Below are positions 26,939 to 36,141 of a stretch of DNA of 64,000 nucleotides, piece by piece (the first letter of the stretch is position 1; each line of letters starts with the position of its first letter). This stretch comes from Candidatus Endomicrobiellum trichonymphae (GTDB lineage: Bacteria; Elusimicrobiota; Endomicrobiia; Endomicrobiales; Endomicrobiaceae). The notes beneath the pieces are model-generated. The model did no database searches and was not told where the DNA came from. It was given only the letters and a program-made list of their open reading frames with translations. The stretch spans positions 620,001 to 684,000 of the forward strand of contig NZ_AP017459.1 of the NCBI RefSeq assembly GCF_002355835.1, written 5' to 3'. The position numbers and the translations under genes were made by a program.

Positions 26939-28726
26939 CTACCCGTCTATTTTCAATACTGCAATAAAAGCTTCTGGCGGTATATCCACTTTACCGAACC
27001 GTCTCATTTTGCGTTTACCTTCTTTTTGTTTCTCAAGAAGTTTGCGTTTCCTTGTTATGTCGCCGCCGTAACATTTTGCAAGAACGTCTTTGCGTACTAC
27101 CGATATGGTTTCTCTGGCAATTATTTTATTATTTACTTTTGCCTGTATGGGAACTTCAAACATATGCCTAGGGATAATATCTCTTAATTTTTCAGTGAGA
27201 TAATGCGCAATGGACTGTGCTTTATCTTTATGAGTTATAACGGTAAAAGCGTCGACAACTTCTGCATTTATCATAATTTCAAGTTTGACTAAATCCCCAA
27301 GTTGCGGATTAATATGCACATAATCAAAAGAAGCGTACCCTTTTGAAGCCGATTTTAAAGCATCATAAAAACCGATAATAATTTCCGCAAGTGGTATATG
27401 ATACTTCAATATCACAATTTTAGTGTTCATATATTTCATCAGCATCTGCTTTCCTCTTCTTTTCCGGCATAAATCAAGTATAGAACCCAGATAATCTACG
27501 GGACAGACTATCGTTGCTTCAACGTAAGGCTCCCAAATTTCTTCAATATCTGAACTATTAAGAAATTTTGCAGGATTGTCTATTTTGACAAATTTATCTT
27601 TAGACTTTGCTTTGTATATAACATTCGGAGCCGTAACCAATATGTTTAAACCAAACTCTCTTTCGAGTCTTTCTTTAACTATCTCTAAATGCAGAGATCC
27701 CAAGAATCCGCACCTGAATCCAAAACCCAAAGCAACCGAAGTTTCAGGAAAATAAACAAGTGAAGAATCCGAAAGTTTTAATTTTCCCAAAGCCGTTTTT
27801 AAACCGTCATACTCAGAGGTCATGTTAGGATAAAGTCCCGCAAAAACAAAAGGATTTATTTCTTTATATCCTTTATGTGGATGTCTTGTTGGATTTTCGC
27901 TTTCGGTAATCGTATCGCCGATTTTTATGTTGTGTATATCTTTTATTCTAGCAACCACATATCCGACTTCGCCTGATGAAAGTTCGTCGGATTCAATCAT
28001 TTTCATTTTTATATATCCGACTTCAAGCACTTCATATTCTGCATCAGACACCATAAATTTCACTTTCATGCCTTTCCTTATTTTTCCTGCAAAAACTCTT
28101 ATAATGACTATAACGCCGCGATAAGAATCGTAGAATGAATCAAAAACTAAAGCCGACAGCGGATCCTCTTTTACAACTTTTGCCGGAGGAACATTTGCGA
28201 TTACGGAGTCAACTATCTCTCTTATGCCTAAGCCCTCTTTTGCACTTGCAAGTATGGGGTCTGCGTCAACTTCAAGTCCCTCTTTCATCTGCTCGTATGC
28301 ACTATTTGCATCGGCAGTAGGCAAATCTATTTTATTTATAACCGGTATGATTTTAAGTTTTGCGTTTCTTGCAAGCATAGTATTTGCGAGTGTCTGGGCT
28401 TCTACGCCCTGTGTTGCGTCAATTACCAAAATTGCACCCTCGCATGCGGCAAGAGATCTTGAGACCTCATAAGTAAAATCCACATGACCGGGAGTGTCAA
28501 TCAGATTAAGTATATACTTTACGCCGTTCTTGTCTGTATAATCCATTCTTACAACTTTGGCTTTTATGGTTATTCCTCTTTCTCTTTCAAGTTCCATATC
28601 GTCAAGAATCTGATCTTTCATTTCCCTGCGGGAAATTGTCCCAGTATATTCAAGAAGCCTGTCAGCAAGCGTACTTTTCCCATGATCTATATGTGCTATA
28701 ATGCAAAAGTTTCTTATATTAGACAT
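26939..28726 (-). CDS. lepA: Elongation factor 4 (LepA)
   Basis: Ribosome back-translocase GTPase. 595 residues, full length. G1 IIAHIDHGKSTLADRLLEY at the N-terminus, G2/G3 ERERGITIKA and LIDTPGHVDF, G4 VINKIDLP, G5 SAKEGLG; LepA-specific C-terminal domain near GRQMLMKY-like sequence and DYVHINPQLGDLVKLEI with KCYGGDITRKRKLLEKQKEG (the last motif split here: KCYGGDIT, RKRKLLEKQK). Directly upstream of lepB, the classic lepA-lepB arrangement. Confidence 0.96.
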   Translation of the reverse strand: MSNIRNFCIIAHIDHGKSTLADRLLEYTGTISRREMKDQILDDMELERERGITIKAKVVRMDYTDKNGVKYILNLIDTPGHVDFTYEVSRSLAACEGAILVIDATQGVEAQTLANTMLARNAKLKIIPVINKIDLPTADANSAYEQMKEGLEVDADPILASAKEGLGIREIVDSVIANVPPAKVVKEDPLSALVFDSFYDSYRGVIVIIRVFAGKIRKGMKVKFMVSDAEYEVLEVGYIKMKMIESDELSSGEVGYVVARIKDIHNIKIGDTITESENPTRHPHKGYKEINPFVFAGLYPNMTSEYDGLKTALGKLKLSDSSLVYFPETSVALGFGFRCGFLGSLHLEIVKERLEREFGLNILVTAPNVIYKAKSKDKFVKIDNPAKFLNSSDIEEIWEPYVEATIVCPVDYLGSILDLCRKRRGKQMLMKYMNTKIVILKYHIPLAEIIIGFYDALKSASKGYASFDYVHINPQLGDLVKLEIMINAEVVDAFTVITHKDKAQSIAHYLTEKLRDIIPRHMFEVPIQAKVNNKIIARETISVVRKDVLAKCYGGDITRKRKLLEKQKEGKRKMRRFGKVDIPPEAFIAVLKIDG

Positions 28727-28913
28727 CTTTTTTTTCCTTAAACGCGGTTTGCTCGCCGGAGAGTTTTTCCTTTTATTAAAATATGACTAAAAAAACAACA
28801 GTGCGGATCAGTACTCAAACTGAGTTTGTCCAAAATAACGACAAAAGATAAAAAGATAATAACAATTTGGAAATATTTCCCCTTTTTTCTTTAAGAGATG
28901 AGAAAAGATATTT

Positions 28914-30650
28914 TTATTGCATTTGAATAGTACTTATAATTTTTGAGATTGAATCTCTATCACCGCAATTTAAAATTTCTTCTGCAATTCTTTGGACATT
29001 TCCAAAAGAAATATTTCTTATAACTCTTTTAATTTTTGGAATCTGTGCCGACGCTACGCTGAATTCATCAAGTCCTAATCCCAAAAGAACAGGTGTATAA
29101 TACGGATCTCCTGCCATTTCACCACACATACCTACGGCTATTCCAGCTTTATGACTTTCATCTATAATTCGCTTAATAAACCTTAAAATTGTGGGATGCA
29201 GCGGATCATAGAGACTTGCAACGTTTTCATTTACTCTGTCAACGGCAAGCGTATACTGTATCAAATCATTGGTTCCTATTGAAACAAAATCAACTTCTTT
29301 GGCTATAGCCTCGATTATCATAGCAGCGGACGGCACTTCTATCATTGAACCTACTTCTATTTTTTCATCAAATTTTATATGTTCTTTCTTTAAATCTTGT
29401 TTTACTTTTTCAAGAATTCTATTGGCTTCATGGAGTTCCTCAAGTGTCGATATCATAGGGTACATAAGTTTGATTTTCCCATAAGCCGACGCTTTAAGAA
29501 CAGCTCTTAACTGATCGACAAAAATATCGGGATATTTAAGACAGAGTCTTATAGCTCTTAGACCTAAAAAAGGATTTTCTTCATGTTTCATACTTAAAAG
29601 ACCCATTCTTGTAAGCTTATCACCACCCAAATCAATAGTCCTTATAATGGTAGGATAAGGCGATATTGCTTCCGCAACCTTGAAGTATTCTTCAAAATGA
29701 TCTTTTTCAGACGGCATAGTCTTGCGATTAAAATACATAAATTCCGTTCTGTAAAGACCTATGCCCATTGCCCCGCTGTCTAATACCGACTGTACTTCGT
29801 CAGGATTGTCAATATTTGCAAAAATTAAAACTTTATGACTATCGATTGTTTCAGCTGGCAAATCTTTTAGCTTTTCAAGTTCTTTTCTTTTTGCAAACTG
29901 CATATCGCATTCTTTTTTGTATTTCGTTAAAATTTCCGCCGACGGATTTAAAATAATTTCGCCTTTATTTCCGTCGACAATTATAGTATCACCGGTTTTT
30001 GCTTGCGAGGATATTACTTTTAACCCTGCAACAGCTGGAATCGCAAGTCCCTGCGCAACAATTGCGGTATGCGAAGTTTTTCCACCGATGTCTGTAGCAA
30101 AACCTTTAACTAATTTTTCTTTTATCGCAACGGTATCAGCAGGAGCTAAGTTATGGGAGACAACTATCGAATCTTCGTTTGAACTCGCAAGAGTTGTCCT
30201 TTGTTTTCCGAGAAGATTCCTGAGAACTTTTTTTCCTATATCTTGAATATCAAGTATTCTTTCCTTAAAATAATCATCTTTTATGGTTTCAAAAGAACGG
30301 ACAATTTTATCTATAACCATAAAAACGGAATATTCTGCGTTAACGCCCTCGTCTATAAACTTATCAACATCTTTTCTTATTGACGGATCATCTAAAATTA
30401 AAAGATAAACATTAGTTATCTGAGCGTAATTTTTACCGAGAATGCCGTTAATTTTATCATGAGTTATTTTAAGTTCAGCTTTAGTTTTTTCAATAGCATC
30501 ATTTAGACGTTTTTTTTCGTCTTTCCTTTCATTTTGAGGTATTTCCTTGTGAACAAGGCAAAAATCATCATTTTCAAAAAGAAAAGCCTTTCCAATGGCA
30601 ATTCCCGGTGATGCTGCAACACCTTTGATGATAATATCTTTATCAGGCAT
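28914..30650 (-). CDS. ptsI: PTS enzyme I (phosphoenolpyruvate-protein phosphotransferase)
   Basis: Transfers phosphate from PEP to HPr. 578 residues. Phosphohistidine in GGKTSHTAIVAQGLAIPAV (about residue 190), then the PEP-binding barrel with GIGLYRTEFMYFNR, IRTIDLGGDKLT, EENPFLGLRAIRLCL, FVSIGTNDLIQYTLAVDRVN and the catalytic CGEMAG near the C-terminus. It follows ptsH by 8 nt and ends the long PTS operon on the minus strand. Complete. Confidence 0.96.
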   Translation of the reverse strand: MPDKDIIIKGVAASPGIAIGKAFLFENDDFCLVHKEIPQNERKDEKKRLNDAIEKTKAELKITHDKINGILGKNYAQITNVYLLILDDPSIRKDVDKFIDEGVNAEYSVFMVIDKIVRSFETIKDDYFKERILDIQDIGKKVLRNLLGKQRTTLASSNEDSIVVSHNLAPADTVAIKEKLVKGFATDIGGKTSHTAIVAQGLAIPAVAGLKVISSQAKTGDTIIVDGNKGEIILNPSAEILTKYKKECDMQFAKRKELEKLKDLPAETIDSHKVLIFANIDNPDEVQSVLDSGAMGIGLYRTEFMYFNRKTMPSEKDHFEEYFKVAEAISPYPTIIRTIDLGGDKLTRMGLLSMKHEENPFLGLRAIRLCLKYPDIFVDQLRAVLKASAYGKIKLMYPMISTLEELHEANRILEKVKQDLKKEHIKFDEKIEVGSMIEVPSAAMIIEAIAKEVDFVSIGTNDLIQYTLAVDRVNENVASLYDPLHPTILRFIKRIIDESHKAGIAVGMCGEMAGDPYYTPVLLGLGLDEFSVASAQIPKIKRVIRNISFGNVQRIAEEILNCGDRDSISKIISTIQMQ

Positions 30651-30658
30651 TTTCTCTC

Positions 30659-30922
30659 CTATTCGCCAAACTTGGATTTAAACAAGTTTTCAATCGCACT
30701 TAAAACTTCGTTTTCGTCAAGGCCGTCAGCAACAAAATTTAATTTACTTCCTTGTCCCGCAGTCAAAGTCATTACACCCATAATGCTTTTTGCATCAACT
30801 TCAAAACCATCCTTTAAAATTTTAACACTAGAATGATATTCATTTATAATCTGCACAAGCATAGCTGCAGGTCTTGCGTGTAACCCCATTTTATTTAAAA
30901 CAACAATGATTTTTTCTTTCAT
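30659..30922 (-). CDS. ptsH: PTS phosphocarrier protein HPr
   Basis: 87 residues. Catalytic His-15 region LNKMGLHARPAAMLVQII and the regulatory serine region AKSIMGVMTLTAGQGSKL, both consensus. Ser-46 is the target of HPr kinase/phosphorylase in bacteria that have it; here that kinase gene (34704-35394) is broken, so the serine is conserved without a visible kinase. Located between the mannose-type EIID gene and ptsI. Confidence 0.95.
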   Translation of the reverse strand: MKEKIIVVLNKMGLHARPAAMLVQIINEYHSSVKILKDGFEVDAKSIMGVMTLTAGQGSKLNFVADGLDENEVLSAIENLFKSKFGE

Positions 30923-30945
30923 TTTTTATAAATCCTAGATAGACA

Positions 30946-31722
30946 TTACGCGATACACGTTAATATTGTGGCATAAAACAAAAAAGTCGGACTGAATTTC
31001 TTCGGCACAAAAATTGAAAGTACAAGTACAATGCCATATATAAACACAATATTTATGGTGATTTTGGGTAATATGCTGTTTGCTGCGGGTCCAAATCCAA
31101 AAACTTTCAAGTATAAAAATAATGCGGCAGCAGAAATTATAAATTTGCTGACGTTTCCCATCTTCCATAAAAGCTTAAAATCAAATTTTGATAACCTGAC
31201 AATACTTTCTCTGTCAAATATAAGACCCACAAACATAAGCCGGTATCTTACAAAAATATGTACAGCATTATAGAGAAAAATAAACAATAAAGGAACTAAA
31301 ACGTTATATGCTCCAAACCAACTATCAGATGTTTTTAAAAAGATTAACATAAATACGCTTATAAGCGCCGCTAAAGGTCTTAATGTTCCCCCAAAAAAAG
31401 AATCGCCTATTGCAGCTAAAGGCCCCTCCATTGCACTTTTAACCGCACTTATGTCAGAAACTTTTTCATTACTACTGCCTTTGGCCATTTTTTGCTCCAA
31501 GTTTGCTATAATTGCAATTATCAAATTAGCCATATAAGGATGTGTGTTAAAATATTCCGTATGTCTTAAAAGTGCTTTTTTTCTTTCGTCTTTATTTAAA
31601 TAAATTTTATATAAAAAAGGTTTTAATATGAATAAAAATCCAATGTTTTGCATTCTTTCATAATTCCATAATGCTTGTATGAAAAAAGCCCTTATAAACA
31701 TTTTGAAATATATTTTAATCAT
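30946..31722 (-). CDS. PTS mannose/sorbose-family EIID component
   Basis: Membrane subunit of a mannose-class permease. Family signature near the N-terminus: AFFIQALWNYERMQNIGFLF; then HTEYFNTHPYMANLIIAIIA and GPLAAIGDSFFGGTLRPLAA, with C-terminal hydrophobic helices. 258 residues, slightly short of the usual 270-300. The first six codons may be extra; an internal ATG at 31701 (MFIRAFF) is an alternative start. Start overlaps the end of the EIIC gene by 8 nt, so the pair is translationally coupled. Confidence 0.88.
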   Translation of the reverse strand: MIKIYFKMFIRAFFIQALWNYERMQNIGFLFILKPFLYKIYLNKDERKKALLRHTEYFNTHPYMANLIIAIIANLEQKMAKGSSNEKVSDISAVKSAMEGPLAAIGDSFFGGTLRPLAALISVFMLIFLKTSDSWFGAYNVLVPLLFIFLYNAVHIFVRYRLMFVGLIFDRESIVRLSKFDFKLLWKMGNVSKFIISAAALFLYLKVFGFGPAANSILPKITINIVFIYGIVLVLSIFVPKKFSPTFLFYATILTCIA

Positions 31723-32362
31723 CTCTATGCCTCAAAAACGGAGTTTTTACATTCCTGAAGTTATGTATAACCATTCCGAAACCGGATACAGGCAGCAAAT
31801 ACCAAGCTTTTTTAAAACACTCAAGAACAAGTTCAGAAAACTGCAAATAGATATTTGCATATATCCATCCACCTATAATCATTGCAAATATATAAAACAA
31901 AAATGCTCTTGAGACAAAAAAGAACAAACCTGAAGCTATTCCAAAATTTATCCGTCCATCTTTTCCGTTTTGTATTCCTTTCTCTACCCAATGCATTATT
32001 TTAACATTAAAGTTTCTTCCCCATACGTCTATCCATCTATATAAATACGCAAATGGAACGGCTAAAATCAAACCCCATATTGCAGCTTCATGCAAACCCA
32101 TAAAATATTTACAAACCCAAAAAGTAGATAAAATGCTTATTGAGGAAATATCTATAGGCACAGCTACGCCCATAGGTATTGCATCTATCCAGATCATTTC
32201 GACTATCATTCCTATCCAAAGAGCTGTGCCAATATCATCCATAAGAAAGCCTATAAGAGAAGCGCAGAATATCGGGCTACAAATCATAAACTGTCCAAAC
32301 CCTATTATATCCACAGTACATAAAGCTGCAATAAATGCAAGAAAAATGACATTTTCCGACAT
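31715..32362 (-). CDS. PTS mannose/sorbose-family EIIC component
   Basis: 215 residues, hydrophobic throughout. EIIC motifs DIIGFGQFMICSPIFCASLI, GFLMDDIGTALWIGMIVEMI (given as two parts: GFLMDDIGTAL, WIGMIVEMIW) and PMGVAVPIDIS match the sorbose/mannose EIIC family. Shorter than typical (about 250), but start and end look natural. Forms the sugar channel with EIID. Sugar specificity cannot be told from sequence; mannose, glucose, glucosamine or a related sugar are candidates. Confidence 0.87.
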   Translation of the reverse strand: MSENVIFLAFIAALCTVDIIGFGQFMICSPIFCASLIGFLMDDIGTALWIGMIVEMIWIDAIPMGVAVPIDISSISILSTFWVCKYFMGLHEAAIWGLILAVPFAYLYRWIDVWGRNFNVKIMHWVEKGIQNGKDGRINFGIASGLFFFVSRAFLFYIFAMIIGGWIYANIYLQFSELVLECFKKAWYLLPVSGFGMVIHNFRNVKTPFLRHRDD

Positions 32363-32489
32363 AATTATCCATTTATAATCGTTTTAAAATAAAACTTTTT
32401 AAGTTTTCCGGGACAGCTGATAAATTTTTTTAATCCAATCGAAGTTTCCATCTTAACAGTAACTGTGCATATAAAAAATAATTTTTATT

Positions 32490-32993
32490 TTACCGCCTAT
32501 GCATTGATCTATATTCTTTTTCTATTAGAGGCATAATATCTTTTTTCTCATCTTCAGGAAGGATTCGTCCTTCTATTTCAACAGATTTAATATGTATTTT
32601 GTGTAGACTTTCCACATCGTTATCGTTTACGCAGAGATTGCGTAAAAGCTGTCTTTTCCCGCTTATAAAATGCATTCCGCCGACATTTACAGATTTAAAG
32701 TCCGCTCCGGCTTCTATCATATATAATATGTCAGAGGGACTTACCGCCAAAATCATAACTCTTTCTTTGTCGTATTGTCCGTTTGTAATTCCGTTTGTCG
32801 CATTTTTAAGATTTTTTATATCAAGTTTTATATTGTCTGGCACAGCCATAGTCATAAGCATTTGCTGCATAGTATCCAAAGTCACTATATCTGAAACAAC
32901 TAATATGATATTAACATCTAATATTTTCAGCCACCCCTGCACTATTTGTCCGTGCACTAACCTGTCATCTATTCTCACCAAAACTATAGGCAT
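32490..32993 (-). CDS. PTS mannose/sorbose-family EIIB component
   Basis: 167 residues, cytosolic. Active-site histidine in VRIDDRLVHGQIVQGWLK at the N-terminus, then LVVSDIVTLDTMQQMLMTMA and VGGMHFISGKRQLL, all standard for EIIB of the mannose class. It receives phosphate from EIIA and passes it to the sugar. A 127-nt gap to EIIC contains no feature that I recognise. Confidence 0.92.
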   Translation of the reverse strand: MPIVLVRIDDRLVHGQIVQGWLKILDVNIILVVSDIVTLDTMQQMLMTMAVPDNIKLDIKNLKNATNGITNGQYDKERVMILAVSPSDILYMIEAGADFKSVNVGGMHFISGKRQLLRNLCVNDNDVESLHKIHIKSVEIEGRILPEDEKKDIMPLIEKEYRSMHRR

Positions 32994-33079
32994 TATTATT
33001 GTTCCTCGCTTTATTCAATAAATCGAAGTTTACAACCTTACACTGGTACGGCACAATAAAGAGCAATTGAAAAAATACA

Positions 33080-33490
33080 TTATTTTATTTTATTAAATAA
33101 CATTTTTTTTACATTTATTATACTTTTCTGTCCGTCAAGCAAGACTTTTTCCGCCAGATCTGAAACAGTTTTTGTATTTTTGCTTAAAAATATCGCGGAT
33201 AATACCATTGGAAGATTGACGCCGGAAAGAATCTCCGTATTAAGAGATCTACACGTCGAAGCAGAGGCACTGCACGGACTCCCTCCAATCATGTCAGTAA
33301 GTATCAGAATTCCGTCTTCATCATTTATGCTTTTTAAAAGATTATTTATTCTATTTTGCATCTGTACTAGACTATCGTTGTCACTTTTTTTAACAACATA
33401 GAGATTAGACTGTTTTCCGGCAACAACTTCTGCGGAGTTTACAAGTTCCTGTGCCAATTTGCCGTGTGCCGAGACAACGACTTTAATCAT
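33080..33490 (-). CDS. PTS mannose-family EIIA component
   Basis: About 136 residues. Phosphorylated His in VVVSAHGKLAQELV at the N-terminus, ILILTDMIGGSPCSASAST and LSGVNLPMVLSA. The frame is open to 33511, but conservation starts at the ATG at 33490 (MIKVVVSAHG). It lies downstream of rapZ and upstream of EIIB in the operon. Complete. Confidence 0.92.
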   Translation of the reverse strand: MIKVVVSAHGKLAQELVNSAEVVAGKQSNLYVVKKSDNDSLVQMQNRINNLLKSINDEDGILILTDMIGGSPCSASASTCRSLNTEILSGVNLPMVLSAIFLSKNTKTVSDLAEKVLLDGQKSIINVKKMLFNKIK

Positions 33491-33756
33491 CTTTCGGATT
33501 CTCCTATCCAAGTTTATGGTTTTAACGAATATTTATCGCTTTAAACCTCTAAGTGAGCAGTGTATTTTCATAGCTTCTTTGTAAGTCGTCACAACACAGT
33601 CAGTCGTTATTTCGTAAGCATGATTTTCTATCGTTTTAAATTGATCTGAAAGTTTAGAGTTTTTCACTCGACAAAACATGCGCCATAAAGATCAAAAATC
33701 TGGAGGAAGACGCAAAATACTTAGGTAGTCTACCTACTATTTCATCTTATCAAACA
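33491..33756. other. Spacer between rapZ and EIIA with a 15-nt palindrome
   Basis: No gene. It contains the palindrome TAGGTAG-T-CTACCTA at 33722-33736. The 11-mer GTAGTCTACCT inside it recurs at 34646-34656, on the other side of rapZ, so two copies bracket that gene. Confidence 0.45.
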
Positions 33757-34620
33757 TCAGTTATCATGCCGCAAAATATCCCTATGATTGAGTTTCACTT
33801 TATATTTTTTGCTCTTTAAAAATCCGGCAAGTTTCTCAGCTGTAAAAACTGATCTGTGCTGTCCTCCCGTACATCCTATCGCTATAGTCAGATGACTTTT
33901 GCTTTCTTTAATATATCCTGGAAGAGTTGTTTCTATGAGTTTTGAGAATATATTAAAGAAAACACTGAATTCTTTTTGCTTTTCTATATATTTTCTAACA
34001 GCTTCATCTCTGCCAGTTTTAAATTTCAATCCATGAACATAATTGGGATTTGTTATAAAACGCACATCATAAACTATGTCGGCATCATTTGGCAGTCCGT
34101 ATTTATACCCAAAAGAAAGAATTGAAGTATTTAAGTATTGTTTTCCGGACTGGCAGATGTCTGCAAGCATTGAGATTACTTTTTTTAATTCTCCTATCGT
34201 GAGGTCTGAAGTATCTATAATTTCATCCGCAACAGTAAAAATCCTATCCATAATTTTTCTTTCAAGTTTTATTCCTTCAGACACTGATTTGCCCAAAGGA
34301 TGACGGCGACGAGTTTCCGAATACCGTCTGAGCAGAACAGAATCAGTAGCATTAAAAAAAATAATTTTATAGCCGATATTTTTCTTTTTGAAAACAATAA
34401 GCAGATCTTTAAAAGATGTAAGCGATTTTCCAGCACGTGAATCTACGCTTATTGCCACATTTTTGTATCTGATGGAATCTTTAAGGCATATATCGATAAA
34501 ATCAGCGACTATTTGAATAGGTATATTATCAACACAGACGAAACCGAAATCCTCAAAAATTTTTAGAGCCTGACTCTTTCCAGCGCCCGACATTCCAGAA
34601 ATTATATACAATTTTATCAT
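33757..34620 (-). CDS. rapZ: RNase adapter protein / P-loop nucleotide-binding protein RapZ
   Basis: 287 residues. N-terminal Walker A SGMSGAGKSQALKIFEDFG followed by VDNIP; middle ATDSVLLRRYSETRRRHPL; C-terminal RNA/metabolite-binding domain FGYKYGLPNDADIVYDVRF and IGCTGGQHRSVFTAEKLA. In enterobacteria RapZ directs small RNAs controlling amino-sugar synthesis to RNase E; in other phyla its role is less clear. It sits in the usual hpf-ptsN-hprK-rapZ neighbourhood and remains intact although hprK and hpf are broken. Confidence 0.93.
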   Translation of the reverse strand: MIKLYIISGMSGAGKSQALKIFEDFGFVCVDNIPIQIVADFIDICLKDSIRYKNVAISVDSRAGKSLTSFKDLLIVFKKKNIGYKIIFFNATDSVLLRRYSETRRRHPLGKSVSEGIKLERKIMDRIFTVADEIIDTSDLTIGELKKVISMLADICQSGKQYLNTSILSFGYKYGLPNDADIVYDVRFITNPNYVHGLKFKTGRDEAVRKYIEKQKEFSVFFNIFSKLIETTLPGYIKESKSHLTIAIGCTGGQHRSVFTAEKLAGFLKSKKYKVKLNHRDILRHDN

Positions 34621-34703
34621 AGAATGTTTCTGCTTATCTCCTTTTGTAGTCTACCTCTTAAATCCATAACCGTAGAATAATCCCTTGCTTTTAAGCCTTG
34701 GGT

Positions 34704-35394
34704 TTAAACTTGCTGTTTCAACAATCCCAGCGATATTCCTCTGCCGGGGACTATCGGAATTGTAATTTCAGGAACTTTTACACTCAAAAATTCAGCATAA
34801 TATTCGTTAATTCCCAGTCTCTCGTATTTCTTTAAGGGATCCCATTCCTCAAGTTTTATTACGAGTTCTAGAACGTTTCCTATATCGAAAAGATCTTTTA
34901 CATTTATTATCCCAATGCCTCGTTTTTTACAATTTCCATGCTGCTTCCCACTAAAGTTTGCCCGGAACATTCCCTTATGTTTATGATATCATCGGCGACA
35001 AGCTTATGTCCTCTTTTACAAGTTCAAGAGCACATTCTGACTTGCCTATTCAAGTTTTCCATCTAAATACGCTTATAAACAAAGAGAAACTTAATTCCGT
35101 TCTCAAAAGTGGAATGTCAAGATCAGTAAAAACTTTCATCATTGCATCAGTCGGTTCAAGTCCTTTTGTTAAAATACAGCATACAGCATTTTTGTGAGAA
35201 AATATCTTATTTAACATTTTCACCTGAACGTCATAATCCATATGCTTTAACGCTTGTTCCTATAATCTGCATACGCTCGTATGGGAAATGTCCAAAAAAT
35301 CCGGTAAGCGCAAGACCCGGTCTGTTGATAGAAGTTCAAGTTTAAAATATCCGCTCTTCTCTTTAAGAAGCGTATTTACATCTATAGTGGACAT
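34704..35394 (-). pseudogene. hprK: Broken HPr(Ser) kinase/phosphorylase
   Basis: Starts at an ATG (35392-35394) with MSTIDVNTLLKEKSGYF, then RPGLALTGFFGHFPYERMQI, ILTKGLEPTDAMMKVFTDLD, PLLRTE. The P-loop region survives only partly, in another frame (IGKSECALELVK); the GESG half is gone. After SGQTLVGSSMEI the C-terminal piece GIGIINVKDLFDIGNVLELV, KLEEWDPLKKYERLG, PGRGISLG is open. Frameshifts near 35240, 35070 and 34965 plus loss of the first half of Walker A make it dead. Its substrate serine on HPr is still conserved. Confidence 0.87.
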
Positions 35395-35852
35395 TAACAA
35401 GTATCCTCTTGCTCTATTATTTTTACAACTTCTTCCGCTGCTACGGCATCTTTTATAGCCTGCCTTAAAAATTTGTCCTTAAAGAGTCTTGAAATTTTTG
35501 ACAGCGCTTTCAGATGCTGCCCCGCCACTTCAACAGGTCCGACCAAAAGGAAAATTATATGAACTAGTTCTCCGTCAAGAGAATTAAATTCTATACCCTT
35601 ATGCGAAGTACCAAGCACGCCCATATGTTCCTGCAAAACATTGGTTTTTCCATGAGGTATTGCAACACCTTGTCCAATTCCTGTAGAACCGAGTTTTTCT
35701 CGTTCCCAAATAATGCTAATGATCTCGTCTGTTTTTTTGACTTTTTTTGTTTTTTTTAAAGTTTCTACAAGTTCGATGATTGCTGATTTTTTATCTGTCG
35801 ACTTCATATCTATAATTATTGCATCCTTACTCAAAAAATCCATAATTTTCAT
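35394..35852 (-). CDS. ptsN: PTS EIIA of the fructose/nitrogen class (PtsN-like)
   Basis: About 152 residues, EIIA-Ntr/fructose fold: MKIMDFLSKDAIIIDMKS, GSTGIGQGVAIPHGKTNVL (phosphohistidine in PHGK), HIIFLLVGPVEVAGQHLKAL. The frame opens at 35870, but AGAGGT 8 nt before ATG 35852 gives the start. The stop overlaps the broken hprK start by 1 nt (TAATG). Typically a regulatory phosphocarrier rather than a sugar transporter; in other genomes it is found beside rpoN and hpf, but no rpoN is present here. Confidence 0.9.
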   Translation of the reverse strand: MKIMDFLSKDAIIIDMKSTDKKSAIIELVETLKKTKKVKKTDEIISIIWEREKLGSTGIGQGVAIPHGKTNVLQEHMGVLGTSHKGIEFNSLDGELVHIIFLLVGPVEVAGQHLKALSKISRLFKDKFLRQAIKDAVAAEEVVKIIEQEDTC

Positions 35853-35887
35853 TTCTTTTACCTCTCTCATATCCCATTATTTACGTT

Positions 35888-36141
35888 TCATTTTGATCTA
35901 AAAGAATTTAAGAAACTTTTATCTTTTGAATCTTCCATAATATCGCAAAAAAATGCTTTTTCAATGCTGTGTTTTTTATTTCTTAAAACTTTTAATCTGT
36001 CTGTTTTTTTCAGTGGATAAAATCACATGCATCCACGCATTGTCACCGTTATAGAGTTTGCTGACTTTTACAGTTTTTTCAGATATAGGAGCCAATTGAA
36101 TCAGACAGTTTTAGATATCTTACCGTAATATTAATCTGCAT
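35888..36141 (-). pseudogene. hpf: Broken ribosome hibernation promoting factor
   Basis: From ATG 36139-36141 with the clear HPF/RaiA N-terminus MQINITVRYLKLSDSIGSYI, then a TGA; one frame over, EKTVKVSKLYNG and AWMHVILSTEKNRQ continue the beta-sheet core, and a further frame change leads to HSIEKAFF and a stop at 35888-35890. About half the normal length with at least two frameshifts. It is in the conserved lptB-(rpoN)-hpf-ptsN position. The assignment rests on the N-terminal motif and context. Confidence 0.65.
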
